64,000 nt of DNA from Promicromonospora umidemergens (GTDB lineage Bacteria; Actinomycetota; Actinomycetes; Actinomycetales; Cellulomonadaceae). Position 1 is the first letter of the stretch; every line of letters starts with the position of its first letter. The stretch is from contig NZ_JAMTCT010000009.1 of NCBI RefSeq assembly GCF_024171995.1, forward strand, positions 124,001-188,000, in the 5' to 3' direction. A program made the translations under genes and the position numbers. Shown here piece after piece: positions 35,534 through 45,828 of this stretch. A model generated the notes under the pieces. It did no database searches, had not been told where the DNA came from, and was given only the letters and a program-made list of their open reading frames with translations.

Positions 35534-36991
35534 TCAGGCAGCGACGGACGCGCGGAGCTTGGCGCCCAGCTCCTGGTCCACGTTCGTCCAGTACTGGAAG
35601 AAGCGCTCACGGATCTCGTCGATCGTGATGGACCGCCCCTGACCCGTCAGGTTCTCCAGGAAGCGTGCCTTGGCGTCGTCGTCGAAGACGTCGCGGTACA
35701 GCGTGCCCGCCTGGCCGAAGTCGTCGTCCTCGGAGTGGAGCGTCTGCGCCGAGCGCACGAGCTCGCCGTCCGCCTCCCACGAGGCCTCGACGCCGCGCGT
35801 CGGGTCGGCCACAGGGCCACCCTGCTCGCCGAAGGAGTTCGGCGTGTAGACCCGCTGCTCCGGACCGTTGAAGTGGTACTGCATCGCGCCCTCGTGCATG
35901 TAGTTCGCGACGGGGGCCGCGTGCGGCTGGTTGACCGGCAGCTGGTTGAAGTTCGTGCCGATCCGGTGACGCTGCGCGTCGGGGTACGCGAACACGCGCG
36001 CCATGAGCATCTTGTCGGGGGAGATACCGGTGCCCGGCACCTGGTTGCCCGGCGAGAACGCTGCCTGCTCGATCTCGGCGAAGAAGTTGCGCGGGTTGCG
36101 GTTCAGCGTGAACGTACCGACCTTGATCAGCGGGTAGTCGGCGTGCGGCCACACCTTCGTCATGTCGAACGGGTTGAACCGGTAGCTCTTGGCGTCCTCG
36201 TACGGCATGACCTGGACCTTGACGTCCCAGGAGGGGTACTCGCCACGGTCGATCGCCTCGTACAGGTCGCGACGGTAGTAGTCGGCGTCCTCGCCGGCGA
36301 TCCGCTCGGCCTCGGCGGCGGGCATGTTCACGACGCCCTGCTGCGAGATGAAGTGGTACTGCACCCAGAACCGCTCGCCCTCGGCGTTGATCCACTGGTA
36401 GGTGTGCGAGCCGTAGCCGTTGAGGTGGCGCCACGACTTCGACAGGCCGCGGTCGCCCATCACGTAGGTGACCTGGTGCGCCGTCTCGGGCGACAGGGTC
36501 CAGAAGTCCCACTGCATGTCGGCGTTGCGCAGGCCCGATGCGCCGAGGCGCTTCTGCGAGTGGATGAAGTCAGGGAACTTCATCGCGTCACGCAGGAAGA
36601 AGACCGGCGTGTTGTTGCCGACGATGTCGAGGTTGCCCTCTTCTGTGTAGAAGCGCAGGGAGAAGCCGCGCACGTCGCGCCAGGTGTCGGGCGAGCCCTG
36701 CTCACCGGCGACGGAGGAGAAGCGCAGCAGCGTCTCGCTCGTCGCGCCCTGCTGGAACGCCGCGGCACGCGTGTACTGGGAGACGTCCTCTGTCACGACG
36801 AACTCGCCGAACGCGCCGCCGCCCTTGGCGTGGGGGTTGCGCTCCGGCACGCGCTCACGGTTGAACGAGGCGAGCTTCTCGACCAGGTAGCGGTCGTGGA
36901 GGACGGTCGCGCCGTCCGCACCGACGCTCAGCGAGCGTGCGTCGCTGGCGACCGGGGTGCCGGTCTGCGTGGTGGTGTAAGGGGTAGTCAT
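35534..36991 (-). CDS. katA: Catalase (monofunctional haem)
   Basis: 485 aa, typical small-subunit clade 3 catalase. The distal haem His54 lies in [13 protein letters not shown], the distal Asn is in [21 protein letters not shown], and the proximal Tyr is in [14 protein letters not shown]. It disproportionates H2O2 in the cytoplasm. It lies 97 nt downstream of the Fur-family gene on the same strand, an arrangement like furA-katG and catR-catA, so peroxide-responsive control is likely. AAGGAAGG is found about 10 nt before the ATG. Confidence 0.97.
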   Translation of the reverse strand: MTTPYTTTQTGTPVASDARSLSVGADGATVLHDRYLVEKLASFNRERVPERNPHAKGGGAFGEFVVTEDVSQYTRAAAFQQGATSETLLRFSSVAGEQGSPDTWRDVRGFSLRFYTEEGNLDIVGNNTPVFFLRDAMKFPDFIHSQKRLGASGLRNADMQWDFWTLSPETAHQVTYVMGDRGLSKSWRHLNGYGSHTYQWINAEGERFWVQYHFISQQGVVNMPAAEAERIAGEDADYYRRDLYEAIDRGEYPSWDVKVQVMPYEDAKSYRFNPFDMTKVWPHADYPLIKVGTFTLNRNPRNFFAEIEQAAFSPGNQVPGTGISPDKMLMARVFAYPDAQRHRIGTNFNQLPVNQPHAAPVANYMHEGAMQYHFNGPEQRVYTPNSFGEQGGPVADPTRGVEASWEADGELVRSAQTLHSEDDDFGQAGTLYRDVFDDDAKARFLENLTGQGRSITIDEIRERFFQYWTNVDQELGAKLRASVAA

Positions 36992-37088
36992 CTCAGACGT
37001 GCCTTCCTTTGCTGCTGCTTGCGGGGGTTCTGGCGGGGTTCCGGCATGGGTCGACGACGTCTCGGTGCTCGGCTCGCTGCGGTGCGCC

Positions 37089-37520
37089 TCAGGCGCTGCA
37101 GCCAGGGCACAGCCCCCAGTAGGTGACCTCGGCGGTCTCGATCACGAACCCATGGTCGTCGTTCGGGGTCAGGCACGGTGCGTGACCGACCGTGCAGTCC
37201 ACGTCGCCGATGGTGCCGCACACACGGCAGACGACGTGGTGGTGGTTGTCGCCGGTGCGGCGCTCGTAGCGCGCTGGATGGCCGGCCGGCTCGATCCGGC
37301 GCAGGAGGTGCGCGTCGGTCAGGGCGTGCAGCACGTCGTAGACCGCCTGGACGGACACCGTGCCGAGCTCGTCGCGGACCGAGCTCAGGACGTCGTCAGC
37401 CGTGGCGTGCTGCTGGTCGCCCACCGCGCGCAGCGCCGCGATGCGGGCGGCGGTCACGCGCAGGCCGACGCCGCGGAGGAGATCCTCGGGCGTCGTGGCA
37501 GCGGGGGCGGTCGACGTCAT
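37089..37520 (-). CDS. Fur-family regulator (PerR/CatR-like)
   Basis: 143 aa. Winged helix with [15 protein letters not shown] and [23 protein letters not shown], metal-site residues in [13 protein letters not shown] and a second Cys pair in GLCPGC (structural Zn). Position upstream of catalase suggests a peroxide sensor rather than an iron regulator; metal specificity cannot be read from sequence alone. A 19-bp palindrome overlaps its promoter, implying autoregulation. Confidence 0.9.
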   Translation of the reverse strand: MTSTAPAATTPEDLLRGVGLRVTAARIAALRAVGDQQHATADDVLSSVRDELGTVSVQAVYDVLHALTDAHLLRRIEPAGHPARYERRTGDNHHHVVCRVCGTIGDVDCTVGHAPCLTPNDDHGFVIETAEVTYWGLCPGCSA

Positions 37521-37534
37521 GCTCCGAAGCCTAG

Positions 37535-37559
37535 ACCCTAAACTGGAATCATTCCAGTT
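37535..37559 (-). promoter_or_regulatory. Fur/PerR-type operator and -10 of the fur-katA unit
   Basis: The perfect 9-1-9 palindrome AACTGGAATCATTCCAGTT (37541-37559) has the AAT-N-ATT core of Fur/PerR boxes. It abuts a minus-strand -10-like TAGGGT (37535-37540), so bound repressor would cover the promoter. Confidence 0.75.
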
Positions 37560-37560
37560 G

Positions 37561-37912
37561 TGTGAGGTACTCGGCGTTGCGCCTGCCGCCGGGGGTGGCA
37601 GACGGGGTAGCAGACCGGGCGGCCGGCCTCACACCGACCGGAATGGCGTGGGCCGTCGTCGTGCTGCTATCGTTGAGCCACGACCGACCCGGTGCGAGCT
37701 GGGTGCACAAAAGTGGATTCCCATCCCACCCGAGTCACGACCGAGCGCCGACAAGGTGCCGACAGAGTCCGGGTCCTAGGTCGGGTGCAGAGGTTTGGTG
37801 TCGTTCGTGCCAAGCTCCGCACCCTTTCCTTGTGATGGCTTCCACCTGTGTTCAGGGCGGGAGCCATTTCTCGTTCCTGGTGGTCGATCAACGACTTCCA
37901 AGGAGCATCACC
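37561..37912 (+). other. Long untranslated leader of infC
   Basis: No gene is supported in these 350 bases. An extended -10 candidate (TGC-TATCGT, 37668-37673) would give a leader of about 230 nt. The leader holds several short complementary segments but no riboswitch that I recognise. infC leaders often regulate ribosomal protein operons, so a cis-acting RNA is possible. Confidence 0.4.
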
Positions 37913-38944
37913 ATCACCGAGCCTCGCATCAACGACCGGATCCGTGTCCCCGAGGTCCGACTCATCGGTCCTGGCGGGGAACAGGTCGGCGTGGTTGCCA
38001 CGGCGGTCGCCCTGAAGCTCGCCCAGGACGCTGACCTTGACCTCGTCGAGGTTGCACCGGACGCCCGCCCGCCCGTCGCCAAGCTCATGGACTTCGGCAA
38101 GTTCAAGTACGAGTCCGACATGAAGGCACGAGAGGCACGGCGCAACCAGGCGAACACGGTCCTCAAGGAGATCCGGTTCCGTCTCAAGATCGATCCGCAC
38201 GACTACGGCACCAAGAAGGGCCATGTCGTTCGCTTCCTGTCGGCCGGCGACAAGGTCAAGGTCATGATCATGTTCCGCGGCCGCGAGCAGTCGCGTCCGG
38301 AGATGGGTCGTCGCCTGCTGGAGCGCCTGGCGGAGGACGTCGCCGACCTCGGCTTCGTCGAGTCGATGCCCAAGCAGGACGGTCGTAACATGACCATGGT
38401 CCTCGGGCCGGTCAAGAAGAAGGCCGACGCGAAGGTCGAGCAGCGCAAGCGCGCGGACGAGGTCAACGCTGGTCGGATGACCAAGTCTGAGGCCAAGGCG
38501 CGGGCGCGTGCGGCCGACGATCCCGAGAGCTCGGACCTGGCCGACGACCAGGTGGACGAGCTCGACCTGGTCGACGACCAGGTGGACGAGACGGTCGAGA
38601 CCTCGGTCGAGGAGCCTGCCGAAGCGCCGGCCCCTGAGCCTGTCGTCGAGGAGCCCGTCGCGGAGCCCGAGCCCGTCGTCGAGCCGGAGAAGGCCGTCGA
38701 GCCTGAGCCCGTCGTCGAGCCCGAGCCGGTCGTCGAGCCTGAGCCCGTCGCGGAAGCCAAGCCGGAGCCCGTCGTCGAGACGCCTGCTCCTGCCGAGCCG
38801 AAGCCGGCCACCAAGCCCGCGGCCAAGACTGCCTCGAAGCCGGCAGCGAAGCCGGCCGCCAAGGCGGCTCCCAAGCCCGTACCGGCCCCCAAGCCGACGC
38901 CGAAGCCCGTGGCCCCCAAGCCGCGTGCACCGCGCAAGGCCTGA
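37913..38944 (+). CDS. infC: Translation initiation factor IF-3 with long C-terminal tail
   Basis: 343 aa from an ATC codon. IF3 N-domain: [26 protein letters not shown]; linker and C-domain: [70 protein letters not shown] (37900-37905) stands 7 nt before ATC 37913, and no ATG, GTG or TTG is as well placed; IF3 genes classically use rare starts for autoregulation. The next best is GTG 37880, without a good ribosome site. After about residue 180 comes a tail of about 160 residues: acidic EPVVE repeats, then Lys/Ala/Pro-rich repeats. Typical IF3 is 170-220 aa. Confidence 0.93.
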   Translation: MTEPRINDRIRVPEVRLIGPGGEQVGVVATAVALKLAQDADLDLVEVAPDARPPVAKLMDFGKFKYESDMKAREARRNQANTVLKEIRFRLKIDPHDYGTKKGHVVRFLSAGDKVKVMIMFRGREQSRPEMGRRLLERLAEDVADLGFVESMPKQDGRNMTMVLGPVKKKADAKVEQRKRADEVNAGRMTKSEAKARARAADDPESSDLADDQVDELDLVDDQVDETVETSVEEPAEAPAPEPVVEEPVAEPEPVVEPEKAVEPEPVVEPEPVVEPEPVAEAKPEPVVETPAPAEPKPATKPAAKTASKPAAKPAAKAAPKPVPAPKPTPKPVAPKPRAPRKA

Positions 38945-39048
38945 GGCCACGGTCCCCAAGACCACTACGACACCGGGTCGGCCTACCGGCCCAGGTACAA
39001 CGTCGCCGCTCCAACAGCGGTCGACCGACATGAGGAGACACGGCAGTC

Positions 39049-39243
39049 ATGCCGAAGAACAAGACGCACTCCGGCTCGAAGAAGCGGTTCAGGGTCACGG
39101 GTAGCGGCAAGATCATGCGCGAGCAGACCAACGCGCGCCACTACCTCGAGCACAAGTCCAGCCGCCGCACGCGTCGTCTGGCCATGGACCAGGCCGTTGC
39201 ACCGGCCGACGTCAAGAAGGTCAAGAAGCTGCTCGGTATGTGA
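39049..39243 (+). CDS. rpmI: Ribosomal protein bL35
   Basis: 64 aa, standard length. It starts [21 protein letters not shown] and contains [14 protein letters not shown], both diagnostic. Large-subunit protein. It lies in the invariant infC-rpmI-rplT order; GAGGAGA is upstream of the ATG. Confidence 0.98.
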   Translation: MPKNKTHSGSKKRFRVTGSGKIMREQTNARHYLEHKSSRRTRRLAMDQAVAPADVKKVKKLLGM

Positions 39244-39311
39244 CCTTTATGGCGTGCGCCTGACGGGCGTCGCCAAGAACCCTTCCAGCCCCGAAGTACA
39301 AGGAGTCTCAC

Positions 39312-39695
39312 GTGGCACGCGTGAAGCGGGCAGTAAATGCCCAGAAGAAGCGCCGTACAACACTCGAGCGCGCCGCCGGTTACCGCGGCCAGCGCTCGCG
39401 TCTCTATCGCAAGGCGAAGGAGCAGGTTACCCACTCGCTCGTCTACGCCTACCGTGACCGGAAGGCGCGCAAGGGTGACTTCCGCAAGCTGTGGATCCAG
39501 CGCATCAACGCTGCGTCCCGCGCGCAGGGTCTGACCTACAACCGCCTCATCCAGGGCCTCAAGGCCGCTGGTGTCGAGGTCGACCGCCGCATGCTCGCGG
39601 AGCTTGCGGTCAACGACGTCGCGGCGTTCAACGCCCTCGTCCAGGTCGCCAAGGGCGCGCTGCCGGCGGATGTCAACGCCCCGGCCGCTGCCTGA
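39312..39695 (+). CDS. rplT: Ribosomal protein bL20
   Basis: 127 aa, slightly longer than the usual 118-120 aa because of an Ala-rich end. [36 protein letters not shown] and [19 protein letters not shown] are typical of the rRNA-binding N-terminal half. Essential for early 50S assembly. GTG start with AAGGAG upstream. Confidence 0.98.
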   Translation: MARVKRAVNAQKKRRTTLERAAGYRGQRSRLYRKAKEQVTHSLVYAYRDRKARKGDFRKLWIQRINAASRAQGLTYNRLIQGLKAAGVEVDRRMLAELAVNDVAAFNALVQVAKGALPADVNAPAAA

Positions 39696-39749
39696 GGTTG
39701 AGCAGTTCACCGGACGCCCGGACAGTTTCCTCTTTCGGAGGCCCCGTCG

Positions 39750-40595
39750 ATGCTTGATGTGACGCTCGCGAACCCGCGAGCCGACCGCGTCAAGCAGGTA
39801 CGGGCACTGGCCGGGCGTTCGGCGCGCTCCCGGCACGAGCTGTACCTGGTCGAAGGTCCCCAGGGCGTGCGGGAGGCAGTGCGGCATGCGGCGTCGTCGG
39901 TTCGTGACGTCTACCTGACGCCGGCGGCCGCCTCGCGGTACTCCGAGATCGTCGACGACGCGCGCGCTGCCGGCCTGTTCCTGCACCTCGGCACGCCCGA
40001 GGTGCTCGAGGCGATGAGCGCCGACGCCCAGGGCGTGCTCGCCGTCCTCCGGTCCGTCGCGCCGACGCTGCGCGAGGCGCTGGACGCGCGGGATCCTGAA
40101 CGAGCCGGCCGGCCGCTGCTGGTCGCCGTGCTCGCTACCGTCCGCGACCCCGGCAACGCCGGTACCGTCATCCGCGCTTCCGACGCAGCGGGTGCCGACC
40201 TCGTGGTTCTCGCGGGAGAGAGCGTGGACGTGCACAACCCCAAGGTGGTGCGCTCCACCGCCGGCTCGTTGTTCCACCTGCCCGTCGTCACCGGGCTCTC
40301 GCTCGATGCCGTACTGACGGAGCTGCGCGCGGCCGGGTGCCACGTCCTGGCCGCCGACGGCACGGGACCGCTCGACCTGGACGAGCTGCTGGACGACGCA
40401 GGGAGCGGCACCATCCCGGATCTCGCGGGCCCGACGGCCTGGGTGTTCGGCAACGAGGCCTGGGGGCTTCCCGAGGAGGACCGCGCCCTGGCCGACGCCG
40501 TCGTCCGGGTGCCGATCCGCGGCAAGGCGGAATCCCTCAACCTGGCGACAGCGGCGACCGTCTGCCTGTACGCGAGCAGCCGGGCCCAGCGCTGA
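39750..40595 (+). CDS. TrmH/SpoU-family rRNA 2'-O-methyltransferase
   Basis: 281 aa. The three SPOUT motifs are clear: ATVRDPGNAGTVIRASDAAG, VFGNEAWGLPEEDRALADAVVRVPI, and GKAESLNLATAATVCLY, which forms the knotted SAM site. N-terminal SpoU-sub-binding-like domain (HELYLVEGPQGVREAV). It probably methylates 23S rRNA; it lies right after rplT, as TsnR-like genes do in other actinobacteria. Confidence 0.93.
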   Translation: MLDVTLANPRADRVKQVRALAGRSARSRHELYLVEGPQGVREAVRHAASSVRDVYLTPAAASRYSEIVDDARAAGLFLHLGTPEVLEAMSADAQGVLAVLRSVAPTLREALDARDPERAGRPLLVAVLATVRDPGNAGTVIRASDAAGADLVVLAGESVDVHNPKVVRSTAGSLFHLPVVTGLSLDAVLTELRAAGCHVLAADGTGPLDLDELLDDAGSGTIPDLAGPTAWVFGNEAWGLPEEDRALADAVVRVPIRGKAESLNLATAATVCLYASSRAQR

Positions 40596-40606
40596 GGCTG
40601 TTGTCC

Positions 40607-41152
40607 GTGGCGGCCGGGGTGTGGGGCGAGTGGGGTCACCTGGTGCGCCCTGTCCTGCTCGGTCTCCTGGCCGCGGGTCTGACGATCCGCCTCCTCGTGC
40701 GGGTGCGGAGGCTGCGAGGCGTCCCGCGCGTGCGCGCCTGGCGCTACTCCGTGGCAGAGGTCGGCATGGTCGCAGGGACGGCGCCCTGGGTCTGGATGAT
40801 CCTCACGCCCAAGCCCGGCGACCGCGCCCTCTCGCTCGTCCCCTTCCGGGACCTCGCGGCACAGCTCGACGGCCCGGTCGCCGGAGCGGTGGTCCAGGTG
40901 GGCGGCAATCTCCTGGTGCTGGCCGCGCTCGGCTTCTTCCTGCCCCTCCGCATCCGGCTCGCGCCCGACGCCGGACGGAGCACCGTGGCGGTCCTCGTCC
41001 GGGTGGCCGTGGTCGCGGCCGGGATCTCGACGACCGTCGAGGTCCTGCAGTACCTGCTGGACCTCGGCCGGGTGAGCTCGGTGGACGACGTCCTGGTCAA
41101 CACCCTGGGTGCCGTGCTGGCGGCGCTGTGCTCGCGCAGCTGGTGGCGCTAG
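40607..41152 (+). CDS. VanZ-family membrane protein
   Basis: 181 aa with about four transmembrane helices. VanZ-type signatures: LVPFRDLAAQL, then GNLLVLAALGFFLPL, STTVEVLQYLLDLGRVSSVDDVLVNTLGAVLA. VanZ of enterococci gives low-level teicoplanin resistance by an unclear mechanism; most homologues are uncharacterised. GTG 40607 is preferred because GAGG stands 9 nt upstream; TTG 40601 and GTG 40619 are alternatives. Confidence 0.82.
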   Translation: MAAGVWGEWGHLVRPVLLGLLAAGLTIRLLVRVRRLRGVPRVRAWRYSVAEVGMVAGTAPWVWMILTPKPGDRALSLVPFRDLAAQLDGPVAGAVVQVGGNLLVLAALGFFLPLRIRLAPDAGRSTVAVLVRVAVVAAGISTTVEVLQYLLDLGRVSSVDDVLVNTLGAVLAALCSRSWWR

Positions 41153-41212
41153 CCGCCGTACGGCCTGCTGGCCGCTGGCGAGATCGTCTCCCGTTCGGCC
41201 CCGCCGCGAGCA

Positions 41213-41218
41213 TAGGAT
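41213..41218 (+). promoter_or_regulatory. -10 element of thpR, leaderless layout
   Basis: TAGGAT ends 6 nt before the GTG at 41225. Confidence 0.6.
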
Positions 41219-41224
41219 CGTGAC

Positions 41225-41821
41225 GTGCGGTTGTTCACGGCGGTCATCCCGCCCACGAGTGTCAAGGACCATCTAGGGCTCGCCATCGACGGCGTACCCG
41301 CCTCGCCCCGCTGGGTCCCCCGGGAGAACCTGCACATCACCCTGGCGTTCTACGCGGACCTCCCTGAGGGGACGATCCCCGAGCTGAGCGAGGAGCTGTC
41401 CGACGTCGCGCGCAAGCACGGGCCGATCGACCTGCGCCTGCGCGGTGCCGGCTCGTACGGCGCCAGGGTCCTCTGGATCGGCGTCGACGGGGCGACGCGT
41501 GCCCTGCACGATCTGGCGACCGACTGCCTGGCCGCCTCGCCCCGCGAGGTGCCTGAGGACGTCAGGCCGCACCGCGCGCACGTCACCGTCGCCCGCGCCC
41601 GCGCCGGCCAGGTCAGGCCGCCGAGCGGGCGGGACCGCTGGGGCAAGCGCTCGGGGGCCGAGCCGAGGTCGGCGCTGCAGCCCGCCGCCCAGGCGCTGTC
41701 CGTATACGCAGGACCCGACTGGACGGCGGACTCGTTCGCGCTCCTGGCGTCATTCCCTGGCGAAGGGGCGCAGGGCGGGCCACGGTACGAGGTCCTGGAG
41801 ACCTGGGATCTCGAGGGCTGA
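41225..41821 (+). CDS. thpR: RNA 2',3'-cyclic phosphodiesterase (2H family)
   Basis: 198 aa. The two HxTx motifs of 2H phosphoesterases are HITLAF (N-terminal half) and HVTVAR (C-terminal half, in PHRAHVTVARARAG). The family opens 2',3'-cyclic phosphates at RNA ends and was first described as a 2'-5' RNA ligase. A basic, poorly conserved insert follows the second motif. Leaderless GTG. Confidence 0.9.
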   Translation: MRLFTAVIPPTSVKDHLGLAIDGVPASPRWVPRENLHITLAFYADLPEGTIPELSEELSDVARKHGPIDLRLRGAGSYGARVLWIGVDGATRALHDLATDCLAASPREVPEDVRPHRAHVTVARARAGQVRPPSGRDRWGKRSGAEPRSALQPAAQALSVYAGPDWTADSFALLASFPGEGAQGGPRYEVLETWDLEG

Positions 41822-41847
41822 TCCGGGCGCGGTCGGCTCGGGCTGTC

Positions 41848-41888
41848 GTCTCCACGACCGGGACCAGGGCCGCCCCGGTCGTGGAGAC
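41848..41888 (+). terminator. 15-bp perfect hairpin after thpR
   Basis: Arms 41848-41862 and 41874-41888 pair perfectly with an 11-nt loop, 26 nt past the stop. No T-tract. Confidence 0.7.
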
Positions 41889-43250
<1,362 letters not shown>

Positions 43251-43251
43251 A

Positions 43252-45828
43252 GTGCCCCTCATCGTGAAGGACTGGCTCGCTGACCACGTCGAGGTGCCCG
43301 CGGGCCTCACCGCCGAGCAGCTCGCCGCAGACCTCGTCAAGGTGGGCCTGGAAGAAGAGGCGATCCACGGGGCGGCCGTCACCGGTCCGCTCGTCGTCGG
43401 CCGCGTGCTCGAGATGCACCCCGAGCCGCAGAAGAACGGCAAGACGATCAACTGGTGCCAGGTCGACGTCGGCCCGGAGCACAACGTCGACGGGTCCCGC
43501 GGGATCGTCTGCGGCGCGCACAACTTCGCGCCCGGCGACCTCGTGGCCGTCGCGCTGCCCGGCACCGTGCTGCCCGGACCGTTCCCTATCGCCGCGCGCA
43601 AGACCTACGGTCACGTGTCGGACGGCATGATCTGCTCCAGCGCGGAGCTCGGCCTGGGCGACGACGGCGAGCACGGCATCATCGTGCTGCCCCGGGACAT
43701 GGGCTTCGCCGCCGAGGATCTCACCCCCGGCCAGGACGCGACAGCGCTCCTCGGCCTCGGTGAGGAGGTCCTGGAGATCAACGTGACCCCTGACCGCGGG
43801 TACGCGTTCAGCTACCGCGGCGTGGCGCGCGAGTACGCCCATTCCACGGGAGCGAAGTTCACGGACCGCGGCCTGGCCACGGGCGCGGAGCCGTCCCCGA
43901 CGGCCGACGGGTTCGAGGTGCGGGTGCAGGACGACGCGCCGATCAACGGCGTCGTGGGCTGCGACCGGTTCGTGACGCGCATCGTGCGCCGTATCGACCC
44001 GTCCGCGCCCACGCCCGCGTGGATGAAGCACCGCCTCGAGGGCGCCGGCATGCGGTCGATCTCCCTGGCCGTCGACATCACGAACTACGTGATGCTCGAC
44101 CTGGGGCAGCCGTTGCACGCCTACGACCTCGCCAAGGTCTCCGCCCCGATAGTGGTTCGCCGCGCCGCGGCAGGCGAGCGCCTCACCACGCTGGACGACA
44201 CCGACCGCGCGCTCGGCACCGAGGACCTCCTCATCACGGACTCGCCCGACGGCGCAGGCAGCCGCGTGCTCGGTCTCGCCGGCGTCATGGGCGGCGCTTC
44301 CTCGGAGGTCAGCGGCACCACGACCGACGTGCTCGTCGAGGCGGCGCACTTCGACCAGATCACGGTCGCCCGAACGGCCCGGCGGCACAAGCTCTCGAGC
44401 GAGGCCGCCAAGCGGTTCGAGCGTGGTGTCGACCCGCTCCTGCCCGCGGTCGCGGCACAGCGCGTGGTCGACCTCCTGGTCGAGCTGGGCGGCGGAACCT
44501 CCGACGCCGCGGTGAGCGACCTCGACACCACCGCTGAGGCGACCCTGCAGAAGCCGATCCAGCTCAAGGTCACCGAGCCCACCCGTCTCTCGGGCGTCGA
44601 GTACACCCCAGAGCAGGTGCGCAGCACGCTCGAGGAGATCGGCGCGACGGTCGAGGCCACCTCGGTGGTCGAGCCCGTCGAGGTACTCACGGTCACCCCG
44701 CCTACCTGGCGCCCCGACCTCACGGATCCGGCCGACCTGGTCGAGGAGGTCGTGCGCATCCATGGGTACGACCAGATTCCGTCGGTGCTCCCGTCGGCGC
44801 CGGGCGGCCGCGGTCTCACGACCGAGCAGCGGACACGCCGCGCCGTCGCTCGGGCCCTGGCCGAGGCCGGGTTCGTGGAGACGCTCAGCTACCCGTTCGT
44901 CGGCGCACCGGAGTACGACGCTCTCGGGCTGCCCGACGACGACCCGCGACGCGTCTCGCTCCGCCTCGTCAACCCGATGGCGGACGACAAGCCGCTGATG
45001 CGGTCCAATCTGCTGGTCACGCTGCTCGACACCGTGCGACGCAACGTGTCACGTGGGATCACCGACCTCGCGGTGTACGAGATCGGCCTGGTCACCCGCC
45101 CGGCCGCCGGAGCTCCTGCTGCTCCGGTGCTGCCCGGCGGTGTGCGACCCACCGCAGAGCAGCTCGCGGCGCTGGCCGCGGCGGTCCCGGACCAGCCGCG
45201 CCGGGTTGCCGGGGTCCTGACCGGCAAGCGCGAGCTCGCCGGCTGGTGGGGCAGCGGACGTGCCGCGGGCTGGGCGGACGCTCTCGCGGCCGCCCGCCTG
45301 GTGGCCGAGCGGGCGGGGGTCGACGTCGTCGTCTCCGCGGACCCCGACCACATGCCGTGGCACCCGGGCCGTTGCGCACGCCTCGAGCTCGCGGACGGCA
45401 CGCTCATCGGTCATGCGGGCGAGCTGCACCCGAAGGTCGTCGAGACCCTTGGTCTGCCCGCTCGTGCCGCGGCGTTCGAGGTGGACCTGAGCGTCCTGGT
45501 CGCCGCCGCATCGGGCGAACCGGTCGTGGCGCAGTCCGTGTCGGCGTTCCCTGCGGCCAAGGAGGACTTCGCCTTCGTGGTCGACGGCGACGTGCCCGCC
45601 GAGGCGGTGCGCTCGGCGATCGTCGCAGGGGCCGGCGAGCTGCTCGAGGACCTCGCTCTGTTCGACGTCTTCACGGGCGAGCAGGTGGGCGAGGGCAAGA
45701 AGTCGCTCGCATACTCGCTCCGCCTACGAGCAGCGGACCGCACGCTGTCGGCCAAGGAGGTCCGTGCGGTACGCGATGCCGTGGTGGATTCCGCGGCGGA
45801 CAAGGTCGGGGCGGTGCTGCGTGGCTGA
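43252..45828 (+). CDS. pheT: Phenylalanyl-tRNA synthetase beta subunit
   Basis: 858 aa from GTG 43252. Domains in order: N-terminal strand PLIVKDWLADHVEV, an EMAP/OB tRNA-binding-like region (GPLVVGRVLEMHPEPQKNGK), B3/B4 editing domain, B5, the class II-like pseudo-catalytic core (RTRRAVARALAEAGFVETLSYPF), and a C-terminal ferredoxin-fold anticodon domain (SVSAFPAAKEDFAFVVDGDV). The annotated frame is open inside pheS; GTG 43252 gives the normal N-terminus. Confidence 0.98.
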   Translation: MPLIVKDWLADHVEVPAGLTAEQLAADLVKVGLEEEAIHGAAVTGPLVVGRVLEMHPEPQKNGKTINWCQVDVGPEHNVDGSRGIVCGAHNFAPGDLVAVALPGTVLPGPFPIAARKTYGHVSDGMICSSAELGLGDDGEHGIIVLPRDMGFAAEDLTPGQDATALLGLGEEVLEINVTPDRGYAFSYRGVAREYAHSTGAKFTDRGLATGAEPSPTADGFEVRVQDDAPINGVVGCDRFVTRIVRRIDPSAPTPAWMKHRLEGAGMRSISLAVDITNYVMLDLGQPLHAYDLAKVSAPIVVRRAAAGERLTTLDDTDRALGTEDLLITDSPDGAGSRVLGLAGVMGGASSEVSGTTTDVLVEAAHFDQITVARTARRHKLSSEAAKRFERGVDPLLPAVAAQRVVDLLVELGGGTSDAAVSDLDTTAEATLQKPIQLKVTEPTRLSGVEYTPEQVRSTLEEIGATVEATSVVEPVEVLTVTPPTWRPDLTDPADLVEEVVRIHGYDQIPSVLPSAPGGRGLTTEQRTRRAVARALAEAGFVETLSYPFVGAPEYDALGLPDDDPRRVSLRLVNPMADDKPLMRSNLLVTLLDTVRRNVSRGITDLAVYEIGLVTRPAAGAPAAPVLPGGVRPTAEQLAALAAAVPDQPRRVAGVLTGKRELAGWWGSGRAAGWADALAAARLVAERAGVDVVVSADPDHMPWHPGRCARLELADGTLIGHAGELHPKVVETLGLPARAAAFEVDLSVLVAAASGEPVVAQSVSAFPAAKEDFAFVVDGDVPAEAVRSAIVAGAGELLEDLALFDVFTGEQVGEGKKSLAYSLRLRAADRTLSAKEVRAVRDAVVDSAADKVGAVLRG

